From assembly GCA_034190875.2 (NCBI GenBank), contig CM067356.1, positions 59,436,825-59,500,824 of the forward strand: 64,000 bases of DNA, written 5' to 3'. The position numbers and the translations under genes are program-made. This document shows positions 10,891 to 24,900 of the stretch, in pieces (within the stretch, counting starts at the first letter, position 1; the number at the start of each line of letters is the position of its first letter). The DNA is from Urechis unicinctus (Eukaryota; Annelida; Polychaeta; Xenopneusta; Urechidae). The notes below the pieces were generated by a model, which saw only the letters and a list, made by a program, of their open reading frames with translations, had not been told where the DNA came from and made no database searches.

Positions 10891-12222
10891 GCATGTTGTG
10901 GTTGCCATCCCTGATTGAGGGAATGGTCCACATTTGCCCTTTGTGGGAAGAACTGTATTTCACGCATTTCATATCTTAAGAGGCAGCATCGAAAAGACTC
11001 CCCTGGAAGGCCAACTGAGGCATCCTTGATAGTGTCTTAGTTTAAGGTTTCAGGTGTTTTACATTTGGCATCGGTAGTAGACGCGATGTCACTGTATCAT
11101 GCACAAAGTGGACAGAATGATTTGTGGGATTCTGTTAACAAGGAGCAGAGATACCACATCTTTACTTGATGGTAATGCAGAGTGGACGCCAGTACTGTAT
11201 TTAGTCGCCAAAGTGAATCCGAGTTTATTTTATTGTTATAATTCAAATTGAAAATGGAAGTTTATGTACATGTAAGAATGCATTCTGCCATGATCTGAAC
11301 AAATCTTTGATTTTAAAGGTTATGCTTTGATCTCAGTAGCCATGAATTGTCAGAAAAGGTAGTTAAGCAATACAAAAAGTCCAAATAATGCTCTAACTAA
11401 ATTGGAAGACGATTAAAAATAACGGGTAAAATAAGATAAGATAATGTCTTTAGATGGTTAAGCAGCTAAAGGACTGTTAATGCTTACATAGCAATTGAGA
11501 GGAAGAGTTTCTTAAATGTTGTGACAAAGTTTACATTTATTGAGATGAGGTTTTCCGATGTAATTGAATTTGTAAGAATAAGTTGTAATGTTGATTTTAC
11601 TAATATTTTATGGCATGATGTGCGCATGATTTGACCATTTGGTAGTTGCACTTTTATCATGGTTTATTTAATCCATTTATGGGGAGGTGTGTCTGATTGC
11701 ATGTGATGTGTTGAGACTGAAGCAAATGCGATGACTACTGCATTATCAATGTGGCTAGTAGTGTTTCATGTGGCTTTATTTATATAAAACCGTTTGGAAG
11801 AATTGAACTTCGATTTATTTCAAAGAGTGGATACTATGGCAAGTTGGAAACAAATTGAAGTTCATTGGTGTATTATAATTGGGTGGGGGGGATAGACTTC
11901 ATATTTTTAGATTGATTAACAATTGTTTCCTTAATATTTGTTTCCTTCCCTCTCTTCTCTGGAAATAGCTAACTTCATCATCACAACTTAACTATGTTGC
12001 ACAAATACAGCAGGCCAGTAAAAAAATACCAGTAGAGTTGAACCCGGCCAATCTAGTCTACATTCAAATGAAAGGAATGATACACAGAGATTTTAAGACA
12101 TAAGAAAAAGTGATCAGAAATATCCTATTTTATTTCATTAAACAAAATGATCATACCCTCATGTATTTGATACATGGCACTTAATATTAAACTAACTCAG
12201 TTTGCATCTCAAAATGAATAAA
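10801..12222 (+). other. KMT5A 3' UTR and tail-to-tail intergenic region
   Basis: No exon is recognised in this AT-rich stretch. An AATAAA signal on the plus strand lies at 12217-12222, only about 30 bases from the last coding base of the converging minus-strand gene. A minus-strand AATAAAA lies at about 12127-12133, so the two 3' UTRs may overlap. Where KMT5A is actually polyadenylated is not visible. Confidence 0.45.
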
Positions 12223-12253
12223 TATTATATAAGTGAATGACACCAATCTGAGA

Positions 12254-15200
12254 TCAGCGCGGTTTTCCTCTCCGCATTTCATCGGCACGTCTGCGTTGGA
12301 GAGATTTCTTGATGCAATCCATTATTTCGTCACTTTTGACAAGTTTCTCGTTGTGAGGAAGTTTATCAAATTCACCCGGCTGCAAGTTTCTTCCAAAGAC
12401 CTCATACTGATGGAAGAATAACCGCATACACATCTCTCATATCAGCTACTTTCAATAAATATTCACTTAGTTACATATGTGATATATTACATACTTCTAC
12501 AGGATGGTCTTAAAAGCTGTGTCTAACCAGAGACAGGGTGTTGCTAGTTTAACTCACCTCAGCCTTCTTTACGTCTTCTTTATGTTGGATTATTTTCTGC
12601 TTTGTATCTTTATTGAGCTTTCTTGTTTCTTCCCCTTCACCATGAGCCACTGTAAACAACAACAGTATCCATGGCAACCATACACAGAGACGTCATGAGG
12701 AGTTTCCTACATGACATCAGGTGAATTGTAACAGGCTCGTTTCATCAGCCATAATAACTCAGACAACCTCACCGATCATAATTTACCATTGCTCGAGATG
12801 GCAGCCAATCTCAAATGAACCCAGTCCCCGACTTTGAAAAAAAAATGTGAATGAACGGAAAGGAACAAACCCCTGTTAAAACTGTAGGCTATTTTTCTGA
12901 TGAAGTCCAGGGCTGTGTTGTTCGTGGATTTCTCCTTTGGTTTGACCGAAGGGATCACTGGTATTGGTGAGACATGAGTTGCTGCCGATGGGGGAGGTGG
13001 AATCAGGTAATGACTTCACAACAGAGATTCAACAGACTTTAAAGAGCAAAAATTTCAGTTGCTATAAATCTTCAAAAAGGCTAAATTAAGGATAATCAAT
13101 ATGTTATGAAAGTACACAATGCTAAGTCAAAAAAGAGTAAAAAAGACTAATTAATTAACATAAGTAATATTTGTAGGTACAGCAAATTTATTTAATGATC
13201 CACGTACATTGAATGGTCTCTTAACATTAACGTATTAATGAGGTTTATAGCATTTCATGTATTGGATCAGAATGCAGGCAGCTTATTTCCAAGTGTTATT
13301 GTGGTGCTGATCAAGAATCAAGTGCAGAAAAGTACATCACGCATATCAATCAATTGTTATATTATTAACCTAGTTCTTCGTTATACAGATTAGTTACAAA
13401 CTTATAGGAAACATTCAGAAATCAGCAGGTGCCTTGGCTATCATAAAAAATAGAACATTCATTTCATTTGGTAATTATTTCCCTACAAAGTTATTATTTA
13501 TCTTTGGAAGCTTTGTATAAGAATTAACAATACAAGTTACACCTGTTAGCAAAGCAATACCTCAATACAAAAGCTAGCTTAGAAATAGAGGCATATGGTT
13601 AGGTTGCAAGCAACAAAAAAACGATAAACATCCCTCATCGAGTGACAGGATGTTTACCTTATAGTCGAGTCCAAGCTGATGACAGATGGCGCTGCAGTCT
13701 TCTGTATTTACAGTGAGCGTTCAACAAACACATGTATTATTGAAATTAAAAATTTGAAAACAATATTAAACATTAACTGCACAGAGATATGCTGAACCAA
13801 CAAAGAAAGATCCGTGCTGTTGCTGATGAAAATTCATCAGGGATCATTAAACGCTCTAAACATGCAACAATATACAATAACAAAACATGATTCACAGATA
13901 ATCCAAAATGCTTGATTACATATATATATCAATGTATTCAAAGCAGAAACTCATTCAAATATACAAGTGTATGCCTCTTTCAAACAGTCAAGGCATGCCT
14001 CCTTACTCTTTTGAGCTCCTCTATTTCTCTCTGTAGTTTCTCCATCTCTTCATTTGCTTTCCTCTCGGCCGCAATGCGCCTCTTTCGCTCCTGATACCAC
14101 AACATGAGTATCACATACATGACATATACGTAACCGCTGAAGAAAGATAGAATTATGGGAAGCCTTACAACCCAACCAGGCCGGGTCATCATGAACTCTT
14201 CAGTTACAAATAAAACCCAACCAGGCCGGGTCATCATGAACTCTTCAGTTACAAATAAAAAACTAAACCCATATCACATAATTCTCTTGTATCGTATGTT
14301 TCTATTGACTGGGCCCATTTATTGATCCATCTTAGTTGCCCTTGCTGTACCTCTTGCAGCTGATCCTCTAGGTAAAGCCGTTCCTCTTCGTCACGACGTC
14401 GATCCTCTTCCTGAAGCTGGAGAAACTTTTCATCCTCCTCCCTGTAAAAGAATCTTGAATTATAACAAATAATATCAGCAATGGGTTAGGAAGGTGAACT
14501 TTCCAGCCAAAGAATAGCAGGCATTCTAACAAAAAGTTTCATTCAATAGTGAAAATTTGAGTTGAATGATAAACAACTGAGACCACAATTGCACCAACCT
14601 TTGACGCCTAAGAGCCTCCTCCCTCTTCAAGCGCTCAGCGTCTTTCTCACCTTGACGAATCCTGTCTCTTTCTGCTTCTCTCTCCTCTCGAGCACGATGC
14701 CTGTCTTGTGGAGTCGTGCGAGGAGGAACTTTGTCACTGTACCAGTTGACCCAGGGTGGGTAAGTAGCTTAAACCAAAACCACAGTGGGTAAGTGGCAAA
14801 GGTAGGTGGCTTTAACCAAAACCATGGTAGGTTAGTAGCTCAAACCAAAACATTTCATCTTGAATCCTTTGAGTATTTACCAGTAGAATATAATTATCAA
14901 CCAGATATGTTGTTCAGCGACCACAGCTCTGACCAAGCCCTGCATGCAGCTTGGAGGCAGAGGGAGATTACCTTGAGTGGGGTCAAGGACAGGAAGGGCC
15001 GCCTTTGTGTCTGCATTTAACAACTTGTAGAGATACTCGTAGAAGTGGCGGGACATCTGAAGGTCAGAGGTCATACAACTGGTCACTCAATACAGGCATG
15101 AGATAGCATGCTAAGATTGACACTAGTACAGCATATAGAATGAATTGCAATATTCCCGCTTCATATTCTGACAGAATCAGGCCGTTATTTAACCCGTGAT

Positions 15201-18200
15201 TGAATCTAAATGACCGGAGTCATTCACAGTAAAAAACCAACCAGATACTGAAACTGAGGTACAGTGAGCTTGACACCTTCTTTTCTCATGGCTGTTTCCA
15301 TGGCAGCAGGCTTGGGACACAACAAATACATTTATAATGGTTGCAGTGGTACAACCAGTAGAACAAGTTAACGACATCAGACGCAGATCCCTTCAAAGAA
15401 GTAAATTAACATGAAAAACATGCATCAGCGATAAGCACAAATGTTTAGAAGCTCAACATGGCAGGGTAGATATACACAGGGGTTATTCATTTTCATTTTA
15501 ATCTGTGGGAACTACTGTATATTGGGAAGTTTTAAGGTTTTGGCAACTGTTGAGGGTTCGTGTCTCAGATGATAACCGTTATCCTTTGGAAAGATAAATG
15601 ACATTCTACAAGGTACAAGAGACTCCAATAACACGACCAGATGAAGATAAATATTTTGCCCATGTAGACCAGCATGATATTACATTATATAAACTTGAAG
15701 AGAATCGTCAAATTACCGAGTCTACGTCTTTCATTTTGTCTTTGACGAGGATGAGGTAGATGGCGGTGATGATTGGCAGGTACTCCTCGTGGAAGCCAGG
15801 TGAGTCGAGGCTGATGATATACTGGTCCCAGATAAACAGCAACACATCCATGCGAACGAAACCTGCACTAACAGTAACACAGCTGTATAGCTCCAGGTGG
15901 ACGATACAGGCTCCGTCCAGATTGGTTGAGCTAGTTATCAGTCAAATACATCAAGACCCGTCTCATCAAAAATACAACCACACAAAAGTCCAATTTATAA
16001 CAGAAGGTGCTGTGTGAGCTTTCATGAACCAAAGAGCTATTGCAGGTCTATTCTGTGGTTTTGCTCCCATCTGGCTTTACTACACTTTATATCACCTCTC
16101 TGGCCTAATGCTTAAGATTTAGAAAAAGTGCGGGGTTAAAAAACATATTTGCAACAAAACAGTGGTTTGAAAAGCAAAATATCCAGCTTTATGTGTTTCT
16201 TTTAGTATCAGGAATTAGCTTGTCTTGGCCTGACTGGTGAAAACCTGTCACTTCCCCTTTGAAGAGTAATGAAATATATTCTCCATATTTAGTAACTCCA
16301 TTTATGAAACAAATATATGAGCACTATCTGATGTTACCTGTAAATAAACTCCGTATGATTGGAGCTGATAATTTCTGCACCGCATCAGATAAAACAGCCT
16401 CTGTACCTTTCTCGGTGGCTACAATGGTCTCTGTGATAAAAACATGGTGTCATATAAAAGGAGATGAAAACAGTTACTGGAGGTATAATTCAATGACAGC
16501 TGAGAGATCACAAACCTTTTGAAGGAAGAAAGGCATTTGTGATGATCTTGGCAGTTTCAGGCGATTTGTTTTGTACATGTTTGGAAACTTTCTTACAGAA
16601 AGCTTTCATAGCTTCACTTTGTTTCTGAAATACAAGCCAACGAAAAGAACACCTTGACTTAAGGAAATAAAATGATCCACAAACTTTAGCTGACATCATC
16701 TAATTGACATCATTTACTTACATCTGCTAACTTATCTTCCATGAATGCCGGTCTTGAAGCCATGAATGTTTCATACTCCTCGACCATCAGAGCTACGACA
16801 GGTCCCGGGGCCGGCTCCTTCCTAATTACACAGACACACACTAAAGGCTGACCATCGTGTGGGGTGTATATCTTAGCCAACTGCCAACCATGTTATTTAT
16901 AACAGCAGCTTATGGCCAGAAGTTATTGGGCCACTTACGTGAACAGCATATAGAGAGTACCTTAGGTAACAATGAACGAACCACTAGGATGGTTTTACCG
17001 AGACATGTTGTTGGAAGCCACTTGCACAAATGGTACCATGAGAAGGTACTCTACACCAGGTAGAGGGTCTGATGTCGTTTTCTTGGCATGGTGGTAGGAC
17101 AAAACTGCTTTCATTCCATAGAAGGCTCCTGTAAAGAGAAAATTAGCCGAAAATATAAACATCCAACAATCAACATGAATAAGACAAAATGTCCTCCCAC
17201 TCATCCAGTATTTATACATGACATTCTTATATAATATCAAATTTCAGAAACCATATCATCCTGTTAGTTCTTCATGATAAACAAAACAAACAGCAGTTGT
17301 AAATTGTGAACCAGTTCTTACCAACAGATCCCTTGAGGTCCACAAAAGTAGGTTCAGCTAGAAGCAGCTTTTCACAATTAGAGGAGATGTCCATGTCGAG
17401 GCTGGAGATAGCTTTACGTGGATCATTGTTAAGATGATCCACATATTTCTTCCTAACTAGAAATGGAAAATAAAATATTGAATTTTATCTGGATAAAGGT
17501 CAGTAGATTAAGTAAGTATTTAACTGATATAATAATTTACCAAACTGACAAACGACAAAAACTTGACATACATTGTGATGCAAGCACAGACTAACCTTTT
17601 GTATTCTCCAGAAAAAGTCTCCATGCTACTTGCCTCAGTGCTTCAGGCAACGGTTGATTGAAGCAGATATGCAATTTGGACTTCATATCTGGCCACTTAT
17701 GAAGGAGACAGACAGCTCCATCCTGTGTGGCACTCAGCACCAAATCTGTCTTTGTGTTGATGGGGTAATCCTCCATCAGCTGACGAGCCACTTCGTTATT
17801 GAGATGTTGGTCCATCATGACAGAGAGATAGCTGTTCATCTGGGCGTACGACTGGCCTACAAACACAGCATCGTCAGCTACAGCCAGTGTTACAACATCA
17901 TAACAAGCAGCATTTGTACTCATTTTCAATCTCTTTCAAACCATCCAGTGGACATTATCTACATCACTGGGTGTATTGAAAGCAGACGTCAAATTTATAG
18001 ATCTGTTGAAACAACGTGGTGACCTCCATGAATTGCTCTGGCTGCCCGCTCCATGAAGAGGTTTCTCTCAGGTTCTGTCAAGTCCTGGAATGACTGGACA
18101 TGGCTTTCCTTCAGCTGCTGCTGAATTGCATCATAAAGTTCCTCGACGAAACCACCCCATTCCTGCATGTCAACACACAACATACATCAACACAAAGCAG

Positions 18201-19259
18201 GGGGAATATCTAAATTTGACACTTCCTATCACATCGCCCCCCCCCCCCCCACACCACCATCTGCCCCATCACACTGCCTTAGGATAACACCTCCTTATTT
18301 TCTACTCACTTATATAAACTTCTTCCACCCATTTTCTCCCAACATTATCAAACTTATGAGGGGGACGACTGTATATGTAAGATAATCTCCATATGTTGCC
18401 AAACATGTTAACAATAGCAGCTGTACAGAACCTTTAATGAAATGAGTGTGTAATGGTATGTCCATGCAGGCCTGGCAATCAATGCTTTATCACATCTAAA
18501 TGCTGTCTATGGTGATTAAATCCAGCCAGAGAAATTTTGAAAGTATCAGGTTTGTTTTGGAGCAACATGTGGCTGCAGCAATTAAAAGCAGCGATTTCCA
18601 AGGTTAATGAGAATTGATGTAGAATCACGCAACAGTGGATAACCAATAGCAAGCCACACGATACAATGGTCTTTATTCTCGATCCATTTTGATACGTACT
18701 GTTATTTTTGCCATTGCGTCGGATAGCATCATTGCAGAACGTTATACTTATATATCAGCATAACCATCCGACCAGGGCTGGTCAGTAGCTCTTTCGAACT
18801 AAGTACGGGAGTGATGCATGCACTCCCTCGACAAGGTGATAAATAGAACCTGACGTTGGTCTTTTGGGCTACTGGTCAGTGGGCTGATTAATACATAGAA
18901 TAGCTACACAGCACAGCAAAGTAACTTCGCCTTGCACAGTGCATGCATCGTTATTTCTTCTCCTTATTTCATGTCCGATCCGTTGATGGCAACATTTCAT
19001 ATTTTAAAAAACATCAGGGGTGAGCCTCACGGTGAGGTAACTAACTTACCTAAAAGATAGTGATTGAAGTTAAAATCTAGAGCTATACGGAGCCTATTAT
19101 TCGGTCTGCAAAACGTAAGAATAGAATACTATTTCCTTTGGAAGATTAAGAAAGCATTTCTGGTGATTAAGTTACAGAAGTTCACAAGACCTTCGATTTG
19201 GAAACATGTTCTTTCGCATCAAGTAACCATTTGGGTACACCAGAACCAGAACCCGCCAT
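12254..19259 (-). CDS. TBC-like (Rab-GAP fold) and coiled-coil protein, about 18 exons
   Basis: Exons in transcript order: a probable first exon at 19259-about 19200 (ATG in AAAGATGGCGGG, MAGSGSGVPKWLLDAKEHV), then 18162-18024, 17856-17596, 17456-17322, 17128-about 17050, 16821-16722, 16624-16516, 16430-16338, 15862-15717, 15310-15242, 15056-14972, 14767-14599, 14441-14351, 14090-14007, 13701-13658, about 13013-12872, 12649-12558 and a last exon ending at 12254 with stop. The middle is TBC-like: QPLPEALRQVAWRLFLENTK, then FYGMKAVLSYHH, and LLFIWDQYIISLDSPGF near the domain end. From about 14.77 kb on it is a charged coiled coil (EEREAERDRIRQGEKDAERL, ERKRRIAAERKANEE). A proline-rich segment and a basic C-terminus (QRRRADEMRRGKPR) follow. 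TBC domains usually stimulate Rab GTP hydrolysis, but I do not see a clear IxxDxxR arginine-finger motif, so GAP activity is unproven. The first exon and the 17.05 kb donor are the weakest parts; other 5' exons may be missed. I do not recognise an orthologue. Confidence 0.7.
14158..14255. repeat. 46-bp direct duplication in an intron
   Basis: The segment beginning CCCAACCAGGCCGGGTCATC and ending CAGTTACAAATAAAA occurs twice in tandem, essentially identical, in an intron of the TBC-like gene. The near-identity suggests a recent duplication. Confidence 0.9.
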
Positions 19260-20330
19260 CTTTAAACAACTTTAGTTGCCATCTATCGTGACGTCATTTT
19301 TATCAAACTACATATCTATAGTACTTCTTGGCGATATCTGTGTCGAATTCACTTGGGCTTTGTCGAACCGAATTACCCAATTTGTTTTAGGAATTATGAT
19401 TCAATCCATCTATGATGTTCAGTTTTATTATTACTCTACAATCAAATCCATCTGCTGTATGACAAATTATGAAGGAATGCCGTTTTATGTATTTACCTCC
19501 AATAAAAAAGATTTGTCAGCTTAAAATGCAATTAACATCTCAAAGCCATTGATGCCACGTGTAGGTCGCCTTGCAGATCTGTTTCTCCGTTGGTGTATCT
19601 ATTTTTTTTAAATATTAGTAATATATTTTCCTTACTCGAGTTCAATCACTATAAAGACAACTCGATTTCTAAACCAATATCCATGGACAGTTAAATCCAT
19701 TATAGGCAAATCTTGAAGTTAGCCCATTATATGTCTGTTGGCTAACCCTCCGTGTGCAAATATATACAAACAAACTCCAATGCCATGGTATCATGGTAAG
19801 CAACCTGCCTTTGTAGAACAACACAATGATAATATCTTCTTTGATATGAACATGGCACAGCTGCACTTTAATCAATTATGACCCAATGTCTGCAACGTTG
19901 TGCATATGCCATCATTAAGAAACAATTACAATAGTTTATGTGTTCCCTCTTGGTTAGAAGGTAACAAGGGGAAAAGGACATGACATTTGACCTTATGGCT
20001 ATTTAGCCTAAACTAAATTGCAATATCTCCGGGTTAACAAACGGACGAGCAAACAGACTGACCGAATTTAAAAACTTTGCCGAACATCAGGGCTTTCACG
20101 GAGTATGGGCAAAATATTTTGAACTGTATAAACTACGGAAACCGGGTCTTAAAAGATGGGTAAAAAATGAGCGTTAAAGACCCTGGAACAACATTCTATA
20201 ACGTGCTCTTTGTATGTAAATAACTGATCTAGGTCAACAATGGCTGCCCCTAGTGTGTATTGTATCATATGAGTTTTAGGGGTCAAAGTTCGAATACGCC
20301 GGGCTGTGTTAAAGCGTTGTCTGTAACTAA
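19260..20330. promoter_or_regulatory. Divergent intergenic region between the TBC-like gene and SPNS1
   Basis: About 1.07 kb separates the proposed minus-strand start (AAGATGGCGGG context) from the first SPNS1 start codon. No TATA box or exon is convincing. By its position it should contain one or both promoters. Confidence 0.4.
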
Positions 20331-21868
20331 ATGCTCACACCAGAATCATCACCCCATGTATCGGTACAGCTGGCGGACTTACCGAATATCCTAGCGGAAG
20401 AACACTCGAATATGGCTGATTTTGGATCTGAGAGTGATCGGACCAAGCTCATCGTCAACGACAGCACAGAACCTGAGGCCGATCAAAATCAAGCTCAAAT
20501 CAACAATGATACCGTCCACCCATATCACCCAGAAATAGTGGGACCCCTCCCTCTTCAGAATCCACCCTACATGGATACTTCCCCTGAGTTTGAACCGTCT
20601 GTTGTGATAATCAGACCGCCAGAAAATGAACGTGTTAGATTATTCTCAGGGTTATTCCAACCTGTGGATTTGTTGCAATTAAATACATGTTGGAAATATT
20701 CCCTAGTCATAGTTATGACTATGGTGAATCTTCTGAACTACGCTGATCGGTTCACAGTGGCAGGTAAGTAGATACCACTGCTTAATTTGAAACCTTGTAA
20801 AATCATCTTTCATGTAAACATGATTTTCTGAAGAAAGCATTTCTACATAGGGTCTACATCTGTTTATATGGTATAAAGTTTGTAATATAAACTATTATTA
20901 ACTGTACATCAAAGTTCCTATGGCATGGGGGAAATTATAGGGGGTTGTTATATTTTGAATTTGTTTTTTTCTTTGTCAGAAAGTTTTGCTTATTTTGCAT
21001 GGTGCTAAATGAGAGGTTACTGGCCATTTTCAGTATGAAATACCTGGCAATTACTGATCTCTTAGGGTAAGTCCGAGTGACTAGGCTTTGAGTCTAGATT
21101 TAACGCTGATCCTCATCCATCAATATTGCAACATCACCTCAATTTTGAAATCTATGTGAAGCCCCTGAGATCAGCGAAGTTTTAAAGTGTTAAAATCAAT
21201 TATGCCTCTCACAATGACTTGGATAAGATGTTGACCCATCCATATAGATGTACCTTTGTTCAGCCGATTGCCCAGCATTGCCAAGGCTGAGAAGAAACTA
21301 TTAATGTCATTGGACTGTTATAAAGGAAGGCGTATTGGCTACAATTACTCTGCTTAGCATGGCAGTTGATAACAGGATTCCCTTATCCCTACCGTGATTA
21401 CAGGATCCCCTTTTAACTTACCGTGATTACAGGATCCCCTTATCCCTACCGTGATTACAGGATCCCCTTATCCCTACCGTGATTACAGGATCCCCTTATC
21501 CCTACCGTGACTTACCTATAATCTCTGCGGTGACCGTACCTTAATCCCAGCTGTGACTAAAATGAAATGGTCCCAGCCATGGACCCTTCCAAAAACCCAC
21601 CCGACTCCACCATAATCATACAATCCACCATAATTCCACAATCCACCATAATTCCACAATCCACCATAATTTCACAATCCACCATAATCACAACCCTAAT
21701 CCCTGCCCTGACTCCGTCTTAATCTTCTATAGGATGAAATGCATGATAATATTAACCCAGCAAACCCAAACATAGATTCCTACTGAAGAGTTGTATATGA
21801 GGACCAATTTGCAACTTCCTCCCTCACACACACACACACACGCGCACGCACGCACATATGATATATAC

Positions 21869-21901
<33 letters not shown>

Positions 21902-21906
21902 CACAC

Positions 21907-21988
<82 letters not shown>

Positions 21989-24900
21989 TTTTTTTTTACC
22001 GGCCCTACTTTTTCAGTTATAAATAATGGTAAAAAGCACATGCTTTTATTGTTTTTTTATATATTTCATTATTTCAATATTTACAAACATAACATGTCAT
22101 TCTAAAACACTAAAAACAAACATTTATTCAATTCGGTCAGCGTCACAATTTTCTAGTCTTTCGCTAATCGACCAGATTCCAGCGTCTGCAGCGCTTCTCT
22201 TTTTCATGCATAGCGCCGTTCGAACAGTAATATAAAGGTCTTGTCGGGCGCCTTGTACGGAGGGCTATTTCATACAGTGCTCTCTGGACTTTGTCATCTG
22301 CTCCAAATTGGCGCTTCTTGAGCAACGGTGGTTAAATGCGGTGAACATAACGTCACATAGACACCCTCAGAAATGGCATACTATTCAAAAATCGCATACC
22401 GTTATATAGGCTTGCCTACCGACGAGTGGAAGACAGCTCACAAGCAACACAAAAGAAAACCTGTCAAGTCACTTGTCGCGTGACGTCGTACAACTGGTGG
22501 TGGGCCTATCGTTCAATGCACAGGCACTGTAATTACTGTACGAAGAAGAGGCTGAAGACAAGTCACCCATCGCGCGCTCATGGGTGATGTTACGTCTTTC
22601 GCGTCTTAGCCAACAGATAAACCAGTCACGCTAAAATATTACTAGCGCGAACAGAGTTGACTTGCCTTCACTTCACTGCTGCATGAAGTTTGTTTAGTTG
22701 TGGTTATTACGATTCTTCATAACCATTGTTTGAATTCCGCTTTTCTGCATAACATATGTGCCCCACTAAATGCTTACACTAGCCTTTATCTCAATTCTTA
22801 TTCATTCCAGCCAGAGATAGTCAAGGTCCCCTAGCCCCTTGGCTGCGGGCCCTGTTTACATGTTAATGATATTCAATACTCGCGTCAGGGCGAGAAGCGT
22901 AGCGGAACCCCTGGAGTCTGGGACGCAGTCTAAGTCAGAGATGACATATGGTAAATTAATGAATTCAAATAAAAATGCCTTTACGTGATGGAAAAGCGGT
23001 TATATAAAATTTGTCAACAGGCAGGAAATGGGGAGTCTGGTTGATTTGTTGTTGCCAAGCAACGTTTAACTTATTCAGGTCAGTTGGTGCGTGTTTTATT
23101 TAAATATGTGAGACTGCTTGGAAGGGAGCGGGGTGAGCTTTTGTCTAACTTGTGGCTGTCTCTTGCATATTTCCATCTGGACGCAGCAGAAATTGCAACA
23201 GCTAGTTAGCTTAAAGTTGTAGAGACAAATAAAACACCCATGTTCTTGTCTTCCCATGCCTGATACCGTGCAGCCGGGTGATTACTGATCTATGAATAAA
23301 GTCTTCGCAAACAATCGAAGCACGTTAGTTGTGTAACGTGTTCTGTGAGCCTATCTATGCCATATCGGTTTATTAAAGTTTATTTCAGTATATAAACTAT
23401 TGGTCAATAAATATAATACGTAAGACATGGTAGTTCACTGCCGGGAGGCTTTATTATCTCATGTGTTTGTCGGGTTAATGGTTCAAGTTTAATCACGCTT
23501 AGTGAGGTCGTGACCTTACTGGATACGATTGTTAAGGTAACAATAGGTTGACGCCGGGTGCGGAGACTCGCATGTGAATGCTGGAATGGCACAGTAAGTC
23601 GCTGTGCAGCAGGACTTTGAGTTGTCTCAAGCCGAGTGCGCCTACTCCTGAGCCTGAGTTGGTTGGTCTCGTGTTTGTGGTCTCCAAGTAGCGGGCGATT
23701 CTCAAGGTGCACCCGCCGTCACCATCTCACTCGCCCATCACCGTACTCACTGGAGGGCGCTATCACTAAAGCAGATTTGAATAATGTGTGTCGTGGTCTT
23801 GGCGAATATGGCGGAAGGTGAAGCAGTTGGCAACATTTTGATATGAGGGGATGGTTTGACTGCAGGTTTCATTACGCGAAGAAGTCATTGAGATGACATT
23901 TGGATGGCGATTTATGACTTGGCTTGGAGGCAGGTCCAACGGAAAGTCCGTTTTAGTCGATGTCTTGTAAAGAATGCCTATCCAGTGACAATTCAACTGC
24001 AGTAAAAACCCGAGAGCGTATCGATAGGGTCCGTTCAAAAATTCCGTAAATGCTTTTTTCGCTGATTTTGGACACCCCCCACCATCCTGTAACACCCCAT
24101 ACCACTCGTCCAGACACCTCTTCCATTACGTCACTGACCTCACCTTACACTTCCCCTCCCCCCGCCGTCGACCCACCAATGTAGCATTCCGTATTACAGG
24201 TAGGTATTGGGTCGTGACCGAGAAGTGTGTGTATGTGCGTTAGTGAGTAGGGGTGCGCAATAAGACAATCCCACAAAGCAATAGGCAGCGCGCCCGTAAA
24301 GAACTACCCGTATTTGTTGGAGCGCGTCTTGCCCTTCTAGCTGTATCTACATACCCACCTGCAGGCGCTCGGTTCCGGATGCTATCTATCTATAGATATC
24401 GGCGCTCGGAACCTTGGTATCGGAACCGAGCGCCGCTTGTGTCCCACACAGGATATGTGCTGATATACATTTATGTGTCTCGAAACGCTGGAGCAGACAA
24501 CCCCCCACCCCAAATAACGCACCGTAACACTAACCCACATACACCCCTCCCTACTATTACGATACACTGGCACTCGTGTTGGGACATTCCTAGCCGTGCA
24601 CGACGTCTTATTGACGTGCGATGATCGTAACCGAATGCGGCGTGAACGATACATGAGTTCCAATTATACACGGTAATTACACAAATGTACATATGAAGAA
24701 TAATTTCTCACATAAATGAATGTTTATTATCAAGATAAGTTAGTTTACGTGTGAGATTTCGTCAAAGGCGATTTAATCCGGCCAGACAAATTTTGAACCG
24801 TCGTGCGCGGCTAGAGCATTCCCTACATGTTCCCTACATGAACATTATGATATATATCATAAAGCAAGGGAGATAACAAATCATGATGTCCGAACTCGAT

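Noticed and set aside
21727-22105. Open frames reading YIYIYI on both strands (also at 26.0, 45.1, 57.8, 58.1 and 60.6 kb)
   Set aside because: Translation of (TA)n microsatellites; no splice signals or unique sequence.
24253-24624. 123-codon plus-strand frame in SPNS1 intron 1
   Set aside because: Opposed by equally long frames on the other strand, no recognisable domain, composition explained by local GC content.
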